38,958 nucleotides of DNA from Flavobacteriaceae bacterium (GCA_009886625.1 QXZA01000019.1:9107-48064); one strand, 5' to 3'. Shown: positions 16,250 to 25,121, counted from the first letter of the stretch. Numbers and translations are program-made. The notes: generated from the letters alone by a model not told the origin.

Positions 16250-17824
16250 ATGTTATCGCTCTTAAAAAAACTCTTTCTAGTATTCATTGTACTTTTTGTT
16301 GGACAAAGTTGTCAATCTATCAATTCAAAAAAAGAAGACAACAAACCTAAAATTGCCATTGCTGGTTTAGCGATAGAATCCAGTACTTTCTCTCCTGCTA
16401 AATCTGGAGTCGACGCTTTTTTAGCGCGTGAAGGAAGTGATGTTTTAAATTATTATCCCTTTTTACAAACATCTACTCCCCAAAGAGAAGCTGCAAACTG
16501 GATTCCCACCTTAAGAGGTCATGCACTTCCAGGAGGTATTGTTACACGAAAAGCATATGACTCTTTAGTGGGTAAAACCCTTGCTCTTCTTGAAAAAGGA
16601 ATGCCTTATGATGGCCTATTTTTTGACATTCATGGTGCTATGAGCGTACAAGGTTTGGACGATCCAGAAGGAGATTTTATAGAAAAAATTCGAGCTTTAA
16701 TTGGGAATGAAACTCTTATATCAACTTCCATGGACTTGCATGGGAATGTTTCGGAACGCCTTGCCCACCACTCAGACTTGATTACTTGTTATCGTATGGC
16801 ACCTCACGAGGATGCGCTAGAATCCAAACAAAGAGCCGTTGACAATTTATTGGACCGTCTTAAATCTGGAAAAGGAAAACCAAAGTACAAAGCTTGGATT
16901 CCTGTACCTATTTTACTCCCTGGAGAAAAAACAAGTACACGGATTGAACCTGGAAAAAGTCTTTATGCTAAAGTAGATCCTATGACCAAAAAAGAAGGGG
17001 TCATTGATGCTGCAATTTGGATTGGTTATGCATGGGCTGATGAACCTAGAAATCATGCTGCAGTAGTCGTCACTGGAGATGATAAACAAGCTGTTACTGA
17101 AGGTGCTGAAGAGTTAGCTCAAGCTTTTTGGGATGTGCGAAATGAATTCGAATTTGTGGCACCCACAGCCACTCTTAAAGAAAGTGTTGCCCTTGCTTTA
17201 AAGTCAATTAAAAAACCTTATATAATTAGTGACATGGGAGATAATCCTACTGCGGGAGGCGCAGGAGATGTCACATGGACTCTAAGAGAACTCTTATCAA
17301 ATAAAGCATTTAAGTCTGATAAAGGACCCTCTTTAATTTATGCATCTATCCCTGGCCCAGAAATGATCTTAGCTGCCGAAAAGGTGGGGGTTGGTGGCAA
17401 CGTTTCTGCAAAAGTGGGTGCAATGGTTGATGATCGTTTTTCCCCTCCGTTACTTTTGAATGGAACAGTAGAAGCTATTCATAAAGGAGATATTCATGCA
17501 GAAACTGAAGTAGTTATTAAAGTAGGGAGTGTCCGAGTAATTGTTACAAAAAAAAGGAAGCCTTATCATCATGAAAAAGATTTTACCAATCTTGGACTAA
17601 ATCCCAGAAAAGCTGATATAGTTGTTGTAAAAATAGGATATTTAGTACCCGAATTATATGACATGAGAGGAGATTGGATTATGGCGCTTACTCCTGGAGG
17701 GGTTGATCAAGACCTAGAACGATTGGGTTACAAAAGAATCAAACGCCCCATGTTCCCTTTAGATAAAGACATGAATACGGTTAATTTAAAAGCGCGCTTA
17801 ATTCCTGCAGCTGATACTAAATAA
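16250..17824 (+). CDS. M81 family (MlrC-like) metallopeptidase lipoprotein
   Basis: 524 residues from ATG 16250. MLSLLKKLFLVFIVLFVGQSC is a lipoprotein signal (Cys21), which decides this start over the upstream TTG at 16211. The body matches MlrC / M81: 'SSTFSPAKSGVDAF', FFDIHGAMSVQGLDDPEGDF, SMDLHGNVS and YRMAPHEDALE supply the zinc-ligand Asp and His residues of the N-terminal domain. The C-terminal domain begins with ISDMGDNPTAGGAGD. MlrC is known for the last hydrolytic step in microcystin breakdown, but the family is far wider than microcystin degraders and probably cleaves diverse peptides or amides. An envelope location is notable because classical MlrC is considered intracellular. Six bases separate it from the penicillin-acylase gene, so the two form an operon. 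Confidence 0.87.
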   Translation: MLSLLKKLFLVFIVLFVGQSCQSINSKKEDNKPKIAIAGLAIESSTFSPAKSGVDAFLAREGSDVLNYYPFLQTSTPQREAANWIPTLRGHALPGGIVTRKAYDSLVGKTLALLEKGMPYDGLFFDIHGAMSVQGLDDPEGDFIEKIRALIGNETLISTSMDLHGNVSERLAHHSDLITCYRMAPHEDALESKQRAVDNLLDRLKSGKGKPKYKAWIPVPILLPGEKTSTRIEPGKSLYAKVDPMTKKEGVIDAAIWIGYAWADEPRNHAAVVVTGDDKQAVTEGAEELAQAFWDVRNEFEFVAPTATLKESVALALKSIKKPYIISDMGDNPTAGGAGDVTWTLRELLSNKAFKSDKGPSLIYASIPGPEMILAAEKVGVGGNVSAKVGAMVDDRFSPPLLLNGTVEAIHKGDIHAETEVVIKVGSVRVIVTKKRKPYHHEKDFTNLGLNPRKADIVVVKIGYLVPELYDMRGDWIMALTPGGVDQDLERLGYKRIKRPMFPLDKDMNTVNLKARLIPAADTK

Positions 17825-17830
17825 AAAATT

Positions 17831-20221
17831 ATGAGACTTTTTTTAATCCTTTTTCTTTCCTTATTTATATTTAGTTGTTCACCCTCAACTAATGGCCTTT
17901 TAAACGAAGAAAAAAAAGTAAGTGCTTTATTAGAACCTGTAGAAATTCTTCGTGACAAGTGGGGAATCAATCATATTTATGCAAAAAATCAACATGATTT
18001 ATTTTTCTCTCAAGGATATGCTGCTGCAAAAGATCGTTTGTTTCAATTTGAAATTTGGAGAAGACAGGCCACTGGAACCATTGCAGAAATTTTAGGTCCT
18101 GATGAATTAGAACGTGATATAGGTACTCGTCTTTTTAAATATAGAGGAGACATGACCACAGAATTAAATCATTACCATCCTGAGGGAAAGGCAATCATAG
18201 AAGCATATGTTGAAGGAGTGAACCATTACATCACAGAAGCTTTACAAGCTCCAGACCAACTTCCTTTACCCTTTAAAATGTTAGAAATTGAACCTCAGCT
18301 TTGGACACCTGAAGTAGTAATTTCCAGACATCAAGGCTTATTGGGAAATATCGGTCAAGAATTACAAATTGGGCGTGCCGTTGCCCTTATTGGAGCAAAA
18401 AAAGTAAAAGAATTATTGTGGTTTCACCCAAAGGATCCAGAGATTAAGTTAGATAAGAACATAGAAACTCGCCTTTTATTTGAAGATATACTAGCACCTT
18501 ATTTTGCCTTTAGAAAAAAAGTACGCTTTAAGAAAGAGCATCTTAAAAAGTCTTATCAAAAAACAGAAGCAATGGCTTTTCTAAACCGATACAATGAGCT
18601 ATCAAATGACTCACTAGATTTAGGAAGCAATAATTGGGTTGTTGCAGGTTCTAAAACTGAAAATGGAGCCACCTATATGGCCAATGATCCTCATCGAACA
18701 CTAGCTGTTCCGTCATTACGATATATGGCTCATCTTGTGGCGCCAGGTTGGAATGTCATTGGAGGGGGGGAACCTGAAATTCCTGGGATATCCATTGGAC
18801 ATAATGAATTTGGTAGTTGGGGATTAACTGTTTTTAGAACAGATGGAGAGGATCTTTATCAATATGAACTCAATCCAATGAACCCTTTACAGTACAAACA
18901 CAATGGGAAGTGGAAAGCGTTTACTGTCATTGAAGAAACTATTGCTATAAAAGGTAATGCTCCAAAAAAAGTGTCGCTTTACTACAGTCATCATGGACCC
19001 ATTACTTATCATGATACAAAGAAAAATATTGCCTTTGGTGTTCGTTGTGCATGGCTTGAGCCGGGAGGTTCGCCTTACTTAGCTTCGTTACGAATGGATC
19101 AAGCACAAAGTTGGGAAGCCTTCAAAGAGGCCTGTGCATATAGTCATATTCCGGGTGAAAACATGATTTGGGCAGATACTAATGGTAATATTGGATGGCA
19201 AGCTGTAGGGATTGCACCTGTTCGTAATAATTTTAGTGGCCTAGTTCCTGTTCTAGGAGATGGTACCTATGAATGGGAACGTTACCTTCCCATTTTACAA
19301 AAGCCAAATGATTTCAATCCCGAAAAAGGGTATATCGCAACCGCCAATCAAAATATTACTCCTCCTGACTATGAACATTGGAATGCGATTGGATATTCAT
19401 GGTCTGATCCGTACAGAGGGGATCGAGTCAATCAAGTCCTTGAACAGAATAATACTTTAAAGATGGACGATATGAAGGCACTTCAAGTGGATGTAACCTC
19501 GCTTCCTGCAAAAACACTTGTTCCTTTTCTCAAAAAACTCTCATTTGATTCATTTGAGACCGCACAAAAAAAGCGTCTCCTAAATTGGGACTTTCGTTTA
19601 AACCCAACCGCTATAGAAGCTGCTATTTATGTAAGTTGGGAAAATGAAATTAAGAAAATGGCTTTTGAGACCTTTGTTCCAGAAAAAGTAAAGCCTTATA
19701 TCACATCCCTTCAGCTTAAACTCATCATCGACTGGATTGAAACTCCAAAGACTTCTTTTTTTGGTTCTGAAAAAAAACGTGATGCTTTCTTAAAAGAATC
19801 CTTTTTTGTTTCCCTAACCAAACTCAAAGAAAGACTAGGTGAAAATCCGGAAAATTGGGATTATGGACAAACAAAATTCAAGCATAGTTATATGGAGCAC
19901 GCTTTGGGAACGCTAAGTAATGACACAATTGCTTCAAAATTAAATTTGGGTCCTTTACCTAGAGGAGGAAATGGGTATACTCCTGGATCTACAGGGGGGA
20001 ATGACCGTCAAAGTAGTGGTGCAACTTTTAGGATGATTGTCAATACAGGTGACTGGGATACTGCAATAGGGACCAATGCTCCTGGACAGTCTGGAAATCC
20101 CGAAAGTCCTTTTTATAACAACCTTTTTAAAGATTGGGCTGAAGACCGTTATTTTCCTATCTATTTTTCAAGAGAGAAAATACAAGCTGTTACTTACAAG
20201 AAAACCTTATTAGTTCCCTAG
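17831..20221 (+). CDS. Penicillin acylase family Ntn hydrolase lipoprotein
   Basis: 796-residue Ntn-hydrolase precursor. The lipoprotein signal ends at FSC (Cys16). The order alpha subunit - spacer - beta subunit is clear: VEILRDKWGINHIYAKNQ and GYAAAKDRLFQFE in the alpha part, and LGSNNWVVAG, where Ser266 after Gly265 should become the N-terminal nucleophile after self-cleavage. The Asn in 'TANQNITPPDYEHWNAIGY' and 'RGGNGYTPGSTGGNDRQSSG' near the end are also family features. Such acylases remove acyl groups from beta-lactams, N-acyl-homoserine lactones or other acylated amines; substrate is unknown here. Second gene of the MlrC operon, so the two may act in sequence on an acylated or cyclic peptide-like compound. 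Its TAG interlocks with the M14 stop (CTAG, 20218-20221). Confidence 0.9.
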   Translation: MRLFLILFLSLFIFSCSPSTNGLLNEEKKVSALLEPVEILRDKWGINHIYAKNQHDLFFSQGYAAAKDRLFQFEIWRRQATGTIAEILGPDELERDIGTRLFKYRGDMTTELNHYHPEGKAIIEAYVEGVNHYITEALQAPDQLPLPFKMLEIEPQLWTPEVVISRHQGLLGNIGQELQIGRAVALIGAKKVKELLWFHPKDPEIKLDKNIETRLLFEDILAPYFAFRKKVRFKKEHLKKSYQKTEAMAFLNRYNELSNDSLDLGSNNWVVAGSKTENGATYMANDPHRTLAVPSLRYMAHLVAPGWNVIGGGEPEIPGISIGHNEFGSWGLTVFRTDGEDLYQYELNPMNPLQYKHNGKWKAFTVIEETIAIKGNAPKKVSLYYSHHGPITYHDTKKNIAFGVRCAWLEPGGSPYLASLRMDQAQSWEAFKEACAYSHIPGENMIWADTNGNIGWQAVGIAPVRNNFSGLVPVLGDGTYEWERYLPILQKPNDFNPEKGYIATANQNITPPDYEHWNAIGYSWSDPYRGDRVNQVLEQNNTLKMDDMKALQVDVTSLPAKTLVPFLKKLSFDSFETAQKKRLLNWDFRLNPTAIEAAIYVSWENEIKKMAFETFVPEKVKPYITSLQLKLIIDWIETPKTSFFGSEKKRDAFLKESFFVSLTKLKERLGENPENWDYGQTKFKHSYMEHALGTLSNDTIASKLNLGPLPRGGNGYTPGSTGGNDRQSSGATFRMIVNTGDWDTAIGTNAPGQSGNPESPFYNNLFKDWAEDRYFPIYFSREKIQAVTYKKTLLVP

Positions 20222-22746
20222 TGATCAAACTCCTTTTCAGTATTGTTTGATTGTTCTTTTGGCACACCGATATAATTCCCCAAAAAGAGAGCATTTAAAA
20301 ACATTCGGTTAGCACCATAGCTTGTACCTCTAAAGTTTGGGTTTTCTGAAAATAAAATAACCCTACCTTTTCCAGTAGCACTCACAACAACAGGTGCTGC
20401 TTTTGGTAAGTACTTTGATCGAATGTTTTTTGATATATAACCATCTATATGCGGATTTTTATCGTAAACAACAGGGGTGCCATAGCTGCTTTTACTTGGC
20501 TCAAGCCAAACCAAATTGTTCTTATATAAACTCACGTTATCTTGAGTATAACCAAATCCTAAAGGATGAGTTAAATCAATGTTCCCTTTTAGAAAAACCC
20601 CACCTAATTTTTCACGTCCTAGGTTTTCAGAGGCGTCTACATAAGGCTTTAAAGTTGCAGTTGCAGTAGAATCCTTTTTGATAGTAATGCGTTTTTCATT
20701 TACAATTTTATGCTTGATTAAAGCATTGTTAGCCGTTCCAATAGCAATTAACGTATTACCGTTACTTACCCAATCCTTAATTTTTTTGGTAGTTTTCTCA
20801 TCCCATTTATAGTTTCCTGAAACTAAAACCAACGTATTGTATTCTTTCAATGCCACTCGATCAAAATAATCTTGTCTCACTTTTGTGATGGGCATCCCAA
20901 CTCGAGTATCTAATAAATGCCAAACTTCACCTGCTTCATAGGAACGAATGCCGTCACCAATAAGCATTAAAGCTTTGGGTTGGTCTAAAGGTCTAATGGC
21001 TCTACTCCCAAGATCAACTCCTTTTGTACTAAACCCAGTAGAAATTCTATGAACTTGAATTCCGTGTTTAGCCTGTAGTTTTTTTAAAGTCGTAAATAAT
21101 TCTTTTTCAGAAAGCTTTTGAGAAGCCACAGGAATCATTACTGATCCATAAGAAAAAGAAGTGTTGTTTTTTGCGCTAAATGGTTTAAATGCTGCCGCAA
21201 CTACAATTTTATGTTGTTGTGCGTCGTATATAAAAGCAAGAAGATTATAGTCTTTGGCATCTACTGCGTAGGCATAAGAAGAAGATATTAGCGGCTCTAA
21301 TTCTATAAGCTCCTCTTTTGAGATTACCGGAGTTCCTTGAATCGCTTTGGTTGACGTCTTATATTTGATATTGTAAAAGTTTGCCACAGACCAGGCTGAT
21401 GCATCATAATATACACTGTCACGATACGTCTCATAGGTTTCAAAAAACGTTTGTACCATCCGGTATTGTGGTTGTTGTGTAGGAACAGAAAAAGTGTTTT
21501 TTCCGGTTTTCAGGACTTTAACTTTATGTCGTAATAATTTATCAATAAACGCTTTGTTTCTGTTTTGGTCTAACTCAGTAAAAGTATAAGCCTTGATCTT
21601 GCTTTTAGCACTTTTTTCTATTGCACTTTTGAAAAAATCTTGCTGATACTTTCGCAAAAGACGCTTATTTTCTACTGCTGCTTGAACAGTGGCAATACTT
21701 GAAATAAACTGATTTCGAATAGTGAATGGAAACGTTATGTATCCATATTTTGTTTTTTGCTTTAAGCCTCTAGAACTTGCTTGTTCAAAAAGAAGACCTA
21801 AACCTCCTTGTAAGTCAGGATAAGAAGATCCATAGCCTGGATAAGTACCATCAAAGGCTTCTTTTGTAAAATACAACGAACCGATACTGTCTAATCCTTT
21901 AGCGAAATACGTAGCAAATAAATCATTGAGTTTCACATAATTATCTTTTGGCATAATAGGGTCAAGGGAGCCGTTAGGTTTCATCGGTTCAAAGAAATAA
22001 GTACTCTGTGATCCCATTTCATGAAAATCGGTAACCACATTGGGATACCATTGATGGTACCAGGCTAATTTTCCTTGACTCTCTGGATTTATAGCCAATA
22101 ACCAATCTCTATTTAAATCAAACCAATAATGGTTTGTTCTTCCACGGGGCCATGCCTCATTATGCTCAGCATCCATAGGATCAGCAACTAGGGGTGTACC
22201 CTTATACATATTGGCCCATTGCGTATGGCGATCGCGTCCATCAGGATTGATAGTAGGGTCAATAAATATGATTGCGTTTTCTCTAAAAGATTTAATCTGA
22301 TCCTCTTGTGAAGCTGATAGTGTATAGGCTGCCAATAGCGCCGCTTCTGAACTAGAGGGTTCATTACCGTGAACGTTATAAGCTAAATTGATAATTAATG
22401 GAATATTAGGTTCCTCAGAAATTCGCCCTTGTGCATAGGCCAAATGAGCTTTTTGTATTGTCTCTAATTGACTTAAATTTTCTTGGGAACTAATGATTAA
22501 CAAAGGTAATTTTCTTCCCTCATGAGTCTTACCATAATATACAATCTTTGCTTGTGAAGACAAAGAAGCGATCTGCTCTAAATAGGAAATAATTTGATCA
22601 TGTCGTGTGTGTTGTGACCCGATTTCGTATTCTAAAAAATCTTTAGGAGCAGGAATAGTTGTATCAAAGGGTTGGTATCGCTCTGTAAAGTAATCTTGAC
22701 CAAAAAGACTTGTTACTGAAAAAAGTAAACCTAATAGATATCGCAT
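20218..22746 (-). CDS. M14 zinc carboxypeptidase with C-terminal GATase-like domain
   Basis: 842 residues. Signal peptide MRYLLGLLFSVTSLFGQ. The M14 catalytic domain (about 40-360) has zinc ligands His126 and Glu129 (NVHGNEPSSSEA), His242 (DFHEMGSQ), substrate-binding NPDGRDRHTQ and RTNHYWFDLNRDW, and Glu321 (LLFEQASSRG) as the general base, so it should be an active exported metallocarboxypeptidase. The middle is linker/unknown. From about 600 on, 'LMLIGDGIRSYEAGEVWHLLD', 'NTLVLVSGNYKWDEKTTKKI' and 'VVVSATGKGRVILFSENPNF' look like a class-I glutamine-amidotransferase-like flavodoxin fold without an obvious catalytic Cys. This large form is typical of Bacteroidota M14 proteins. It is transcribed towards, and interlocks with, the penicillin acylase gene. 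Confidence 0.9.
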   Translation of the reverse strand: MRYLLGLLFSVTSLFGQDYFTERYQPFDTTIPAPKDFLEYEIGSQHTRHDQIISYLEQIASLSSQAKIVYYGKTHEGRKLPLLIISSQENLSQLETIQKAHLAYAQGRISEEPNIPLIINLAYNVHGNEPSSSEAALLAAYTLSASQEDQIKSFRENAIIFIDPTINPDGRDRHTQWANMYKGTPLVADPMDAEHNEAWPRGRTNHYWFDLNRDWLLAINPESQGKLAWYHQWYPNVVTDFHEMGSQSTYFFEPMKPNGSLDPIMPKDNYVKLNDLFATYFAKGLDSIGSLYFTKEAFDGTYPGYGSSYPDLQGGLGLLFEQASSRGLKQKTKYGYITFPFTIRNQFISSIATVQAAVENKRLLRKYQQDFFKSAIEKSAKSKIKAYTFTELDQNRNKAFIDKLLRHKVKVLKTGKNTFSVPTQQPQYRMVQTFFETYETYRDSVYYDASAWSVANFYNIKYKTSTKAIQGTPVISKEELIELEPLISSSYAYAVDAKDYNLLAFIYDAQQHKIVVAAAFKPFSAKNNTSFSYGSVMIPVASQKLSEKELFTTLKKLQAKHGIQVHRISTGFSTKGVDLGSRAIRPLDQPKALMLIGDGIRSYEAGEVWHLLDTRVGMPITKVRQDYFDRVALKEYNTLVLVSGNYKWDEKTTKKIKDWVSNGNTLIAIGTANNALIKHKIVNEKRITIKKDSTATATLKPYVDASENLGREKLGGVFLKGNIDLTHPLGFGYTQDNVSLYKNNLVWLEPSKSSYGTPVVYDKNPHIDGYISKNIRSKYLPKAAPVVVSATGKGRVILFSENPNFRGTSYGANRMFLNALFLGNYIGVPKEQSNNTEKEFDH

Positions 22747-22764
22747 AATTAAAGTGATTTATAT

Positions 22765-22772
22765 CAAAATTA
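22765..22772 (-). promoter_or_regulatory. Candidate -7 box for the M14 peptidase
   Basis: On the minus strand the bases read TAATTTTG, a TAnnTTTG match, 18 bases before the M14 start at 22746. No well-spaced TTG lies further upstream, so support is partial. Confidence 0.3.
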
Positions 22773-22852
22773 CTGAATTTATAACAAGAATAAATCATGT
22801 TTTTTGTAAATAAAAAATGGGCCTAAATATTATTTATAATTATTCTAAATAG

Positions 22853-22870
22853 CTTGTTTTTTAAAACAAG
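22853..22870. repeat. 18-base inverted repeat inside the porin promoter
   Basis: CTTGTTTTTTAAAACAAG: two perfect eight-base arms separated by TT. The left arm contains the TTG that serves as the -33 element, and the dyad fills much of the spacer to the -7 box. This is where a repressor or redox/metal regulator would block RNA polymerase, so it is a candidate operator. It is AT-rich, so it could also be chance or a weak hairpin. Confidence 0.5.
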
Positions 22871-22884
22871 AGATAGTACATTTG
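22854..22884 (+). promoter_or_regulatory. Bacteroidota-type promoter of the porin/FMN operon
   Basis: TTG (22854-22856), 20 bases, TACATTTG (22877-22884) match the consensus TTG-N17-23-TAnnTTTG fully. The porin start at 22920 is 35 bases beyond the -7 box, giving a short leader. It is the strongest promoter match in the window. Confidence 0.6.
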
Positions 22885-22919
22885 TCCAATCATTATTTAG
22901 ACTTAATAAAAATAGTAAA

Positions 22920-24074
22920 ATGCATAAAACCCTTTCACTTGTTCTAATAGGATTGACTCTCTGTACTTATGGTCAAAATACCAGTGTTCAAGACACTCTT
23001 CAAATAAGTTCCAATCAAAGAATTCTGAATAACCTTGCGGGGATTCCTCGGGGGATTACATTGGGGGGCTACGGTGAAGTTTTGTACAACAAACCAGAAA
23101 ATTTAAATGCAGAAATAGACATACAACGTTTGGTATTACTCTTCGGGTATAAGTTTGATGAACGCGTTCAGTTTGTTACAGAAATCGAGTTTGAGCACGT
23201 TAAAGAGGTATATGTGGAACAAGCTTTTGTTAATTATAATTTAACTTCAGGTCTCAACATACGTGCAGGGTTAATGTTAGTCCCAATGGGAATCATTAAT
23301 GAATTTCATGAACCCACGATCTTTAATGGGGTAGAGCGTCCTAGTCTAGATAAATACATTATTCCAACTACCTGGCGTGAAATTGGAATTGGATTGTCGG
23401 GACGTCTCAATTCCATAAGTGCGCGATACCAAGCCTATTTATTTAATGGCTTTTTATCTCATAACGGAGAAAGTGGTCTTCTAAAAGGAAGTAATGGCTT
23501 GCGTAGTGGTCGTCAAAAAGGTGCCGAATCTACGATGAGCAATGTAAATTTTGCTGGAAAGTTTGATTTTTATGGGATTCGAGGCTTACGTCTTGGTCTC
23601 TCTGGTTATCATGGAAAAACACAAGCTGTGGATGGCCAAAATCAAATCCCTGGGAGCCAAGTTGGTCTTTCAATGTTAGGTTTAGATGGACGATATACAT
23701 TAAAAAAATTCTCTGCTCGAGGGCAATATACAATTGCTTCTTTAAGCGATTCAGACCTATATAACGAATTAACGGGGCGCGATTTAGGGAGCAAGCTCAT
23801 GGGCTATTACCTAGAGGCGGCCTATAATGTTCTTCCTTTTACAAACAAACAACGTCTGGTAGGGTTTGTCCGATATGAAAATTATAACACTCATCATGCC
23901 GTTGGAGAGTTTATTTCCAAAAACGAGGCGTTCCATAGAAAAGAATGGACACTCGGGTTCTCTTACCATATCGCTCCCGGAGCAGTATACAAAATGGACT
24001 ATCAAACAAAATCAACTGCAATTGCAAATACTACAAAAGGTCAATTTAATATGGGCGTAGGTATTTGGTTTTAA
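22920..24074 (+). CDS. Outer-membrane porin, OprO/OprP-like beta-barrel
   Basis: 384 residues from ATG 22920; the frame is open further upstream, but MHKTLSLVLIGLTLCTYGQ is a proper signal peptide and the promoter lies before it, so this start was chosen. The mature protein alternates hydrophobic and polar residues as a beta-barrel does, with 'RGITLGGYGEVLYNKPE', 'QFVTEIEFEHVKEVYVEQAF', 'LNIRAGLMLVPMGIINEFHEP' and 'PTTWREIGIGLSGRL', a pattern shared by Bacteroidota phosphate-selective-type and other porins. It ends with an aromatic residue (VGIWF), as outer-membrane barrels do. Specificity is unknown. It is the first gene of a tight operon with an FMN-binding protein 12 bases downstream, which implies a linked function at the envelope. 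Confidence 0.82.
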   Translation: MHKTLSLVLIGLTLCTYGQNTSVQDTLQISSNQRILNNLAGIPRGITLGGYGEVLYNKPENLNAEIDIQRLVLLFGYKFDERVQFVTEIEFEHVKEVYVEQAFVNYNLTSGLNIRAGLMLVPMGIINEFHEPTIFNGVERPSLDKYIIPTTWREIGIGLSGRLNSISARYQAYLFNGFLSHNGESGLLKGSNGLRSGRQKGAESTMSNVNFAGKFDFYGIRGLRLGLSGYHGKTQAVDGQNQIPGSQVGLSMLGLDGRYTLKKFSARGQYTIASLSDSDLYNELTGRDLGSKLMGYYLEAAYNVLPFTNKQRLVGFVRYENYNTHHAVGEFISKNEAFHRKEWTLGFSYHIAPGAVYKMDYQTKSTAIANTTKGQFNMGVGIWF

Positions 24075-24086
24075 TTACTTTTACAC

Positions 24087-24620
24087 ATGAAAAAAATTCT
24101 TTTTCTTTTTATTCTCAGTTTAAGTCTTTCTGCATGGACACCAGCGTCTAGATCAGAAAGAGAATCAAAATACATTCTAAAGGAAACCAAAAAAGCGATT
24201 TCTTCTACCTTTAAGATAGAACGCTTTTTGCTAGAACAAGAAAATATTTTGCTTACTTCCAGTGCCTTTTTAACGGAACATTCTATTTTCAAAATCAATA
24301 CTGAAACAGACTCCATAGGCTATGCAATTGTTGTTTCAGCCCCTAGTAAAACGGATAGTTTTGAATACTTATTACTCCTTGATTCAAGTTTATCTCTAAA
24401 AAAAGTAAAAGTTTTGATTTACAGAGAAGATTACGGTGGCGAAATTTCTAGCAAAAGGTGGTTGTCACAATTTCTTAAAAGTGCAAATGACGACACCTAT
24501 GTTTATGGCGACAATATCAGTGCTATTTCGGGAGCAACTATCTCAGTAAAATCAATCACCGCTTCTATAAATGATGTAATGGACTCATTACGAACCCTCC
24601 AATCTCAAAACAAAATCTGA
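24087..24620 (+). CDS. Periplasmic FMN-binding domain protein (RnfG/NqrC-like)
   Basis: 177 residues. The N-terminus MKKILFLFILSLSLSAWTPA is a signal peptide or anchor. The single remaining domain is FMN_bind: YREDYGGEISSKRW and SAISGATISVKSITASIND near the end. In this family the Thr of SGAT (here Thr151) is covalently flavinylated by ApbE. The residue six before the Thr is usually Asp but is Ser here (SAISGAT), although an Asp sits three residues earlier. It should carry electrons in the periplasm. No ApbE and no Rnf or Nqr partner genes are in the window, so the flavin transferase must be encoded elsewhere. Its TGA shares one base with the start of the next gene, so translation is coupled. 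Confidence 0.82.
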   Translation: MKKILFLFILSLSLSAWTPASRSERESKYILKETKKAISSTFKIERFLLEQENILLTSSAFLTEHSIFKINTETDSIGYAIVVSAPSKTDSFEYLLLLDSSLSLKKVKVLIYREDYGGEISSKRWLSQFLKSANDDTYVYGDNISAISGATISVKSITASINDVMDSLRTLQSQNKI

Positions 24621-25117
24621 TGGAATTCCAGTATTCCCTAAGAAACTTCTCAAAACCGTTTAAACGTTTTATTGCGGCATTTGTAATCGTTCTTGGAATT
24701 GGTTATTTTACTGGTCTTTTATTTGTAAATCAAACAGAAAGTACCTCTCCTAGTGGTGTAGTGGAAAATTATAATGGAAATGAGGATGTGGCAGAGGTTA
24801 AGGTCATGAAATTCAAAAAAGGAGAACGTGAAATGCTTACTATAATTCACACTCATGTTCTTTCTCTTTCCTTTATTTTCTTTCTTTTAGGTGTCCTAGT
24901 TTGGGGAACAGATATTCCAGTCCAATGGAAAAGTTTTCTTAGCATTGAGCCTTTCCTTTCTGTTTTAACCACCTTCGGAGGGATTTATTTGATTTGGCTG
25001 GAAATCCCTTATGTTTCTTATTTGGTGATTCTTTCAGGAACACTCATGACATTCAGCTTTATTGCGGGTGCTTTCTTTGTGTTTAAATCTCTACTTAAAA
25101 CTCCTTTGAAAAACTAA
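24620..25117 (+). CDS. Four-helix membrane protein of the FMN operon, family not recognised
   Basis: 165 residues with four hydrophobic segments (about 16-36, 74-95, 108-127, 131-156). Between the first and second is a soluble periplasm-sized loop of about 37 residues containing SPSGVVENYNGNED. His77 and His79 (LTIIHTHVLSLSF) sit at the entry of the second helix, where haem or metal could bind, but this is speculation. The start overlaps the FMN-binding gene's stop by one base and the DCC gene follows after four bases, so it belongs to the operon. The likely job is passing electrons between the cytoplasmic membrane and the flavinylated periplasmic protein, or anchoring it; neither is shown. 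No known family could be named from motifs. Confidence 0.75.
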   Translation: MEFQYSLRNFSKPFKRFIAAFVIVLGIGYFTGLLFVNQTESTSPSGVVENYNGNEDVAEVKVMKFKKGEREMLTIIHTHVLSLSFIFFLLGVLVWGTDIPVQWKSFLSIEPFLSVLTTFGGIYLIWLEIPYVSYLVILSGTLMTFSFIAGAFFVFKSLLKTPLKN

Positions 25118-25121
25118 ATCA

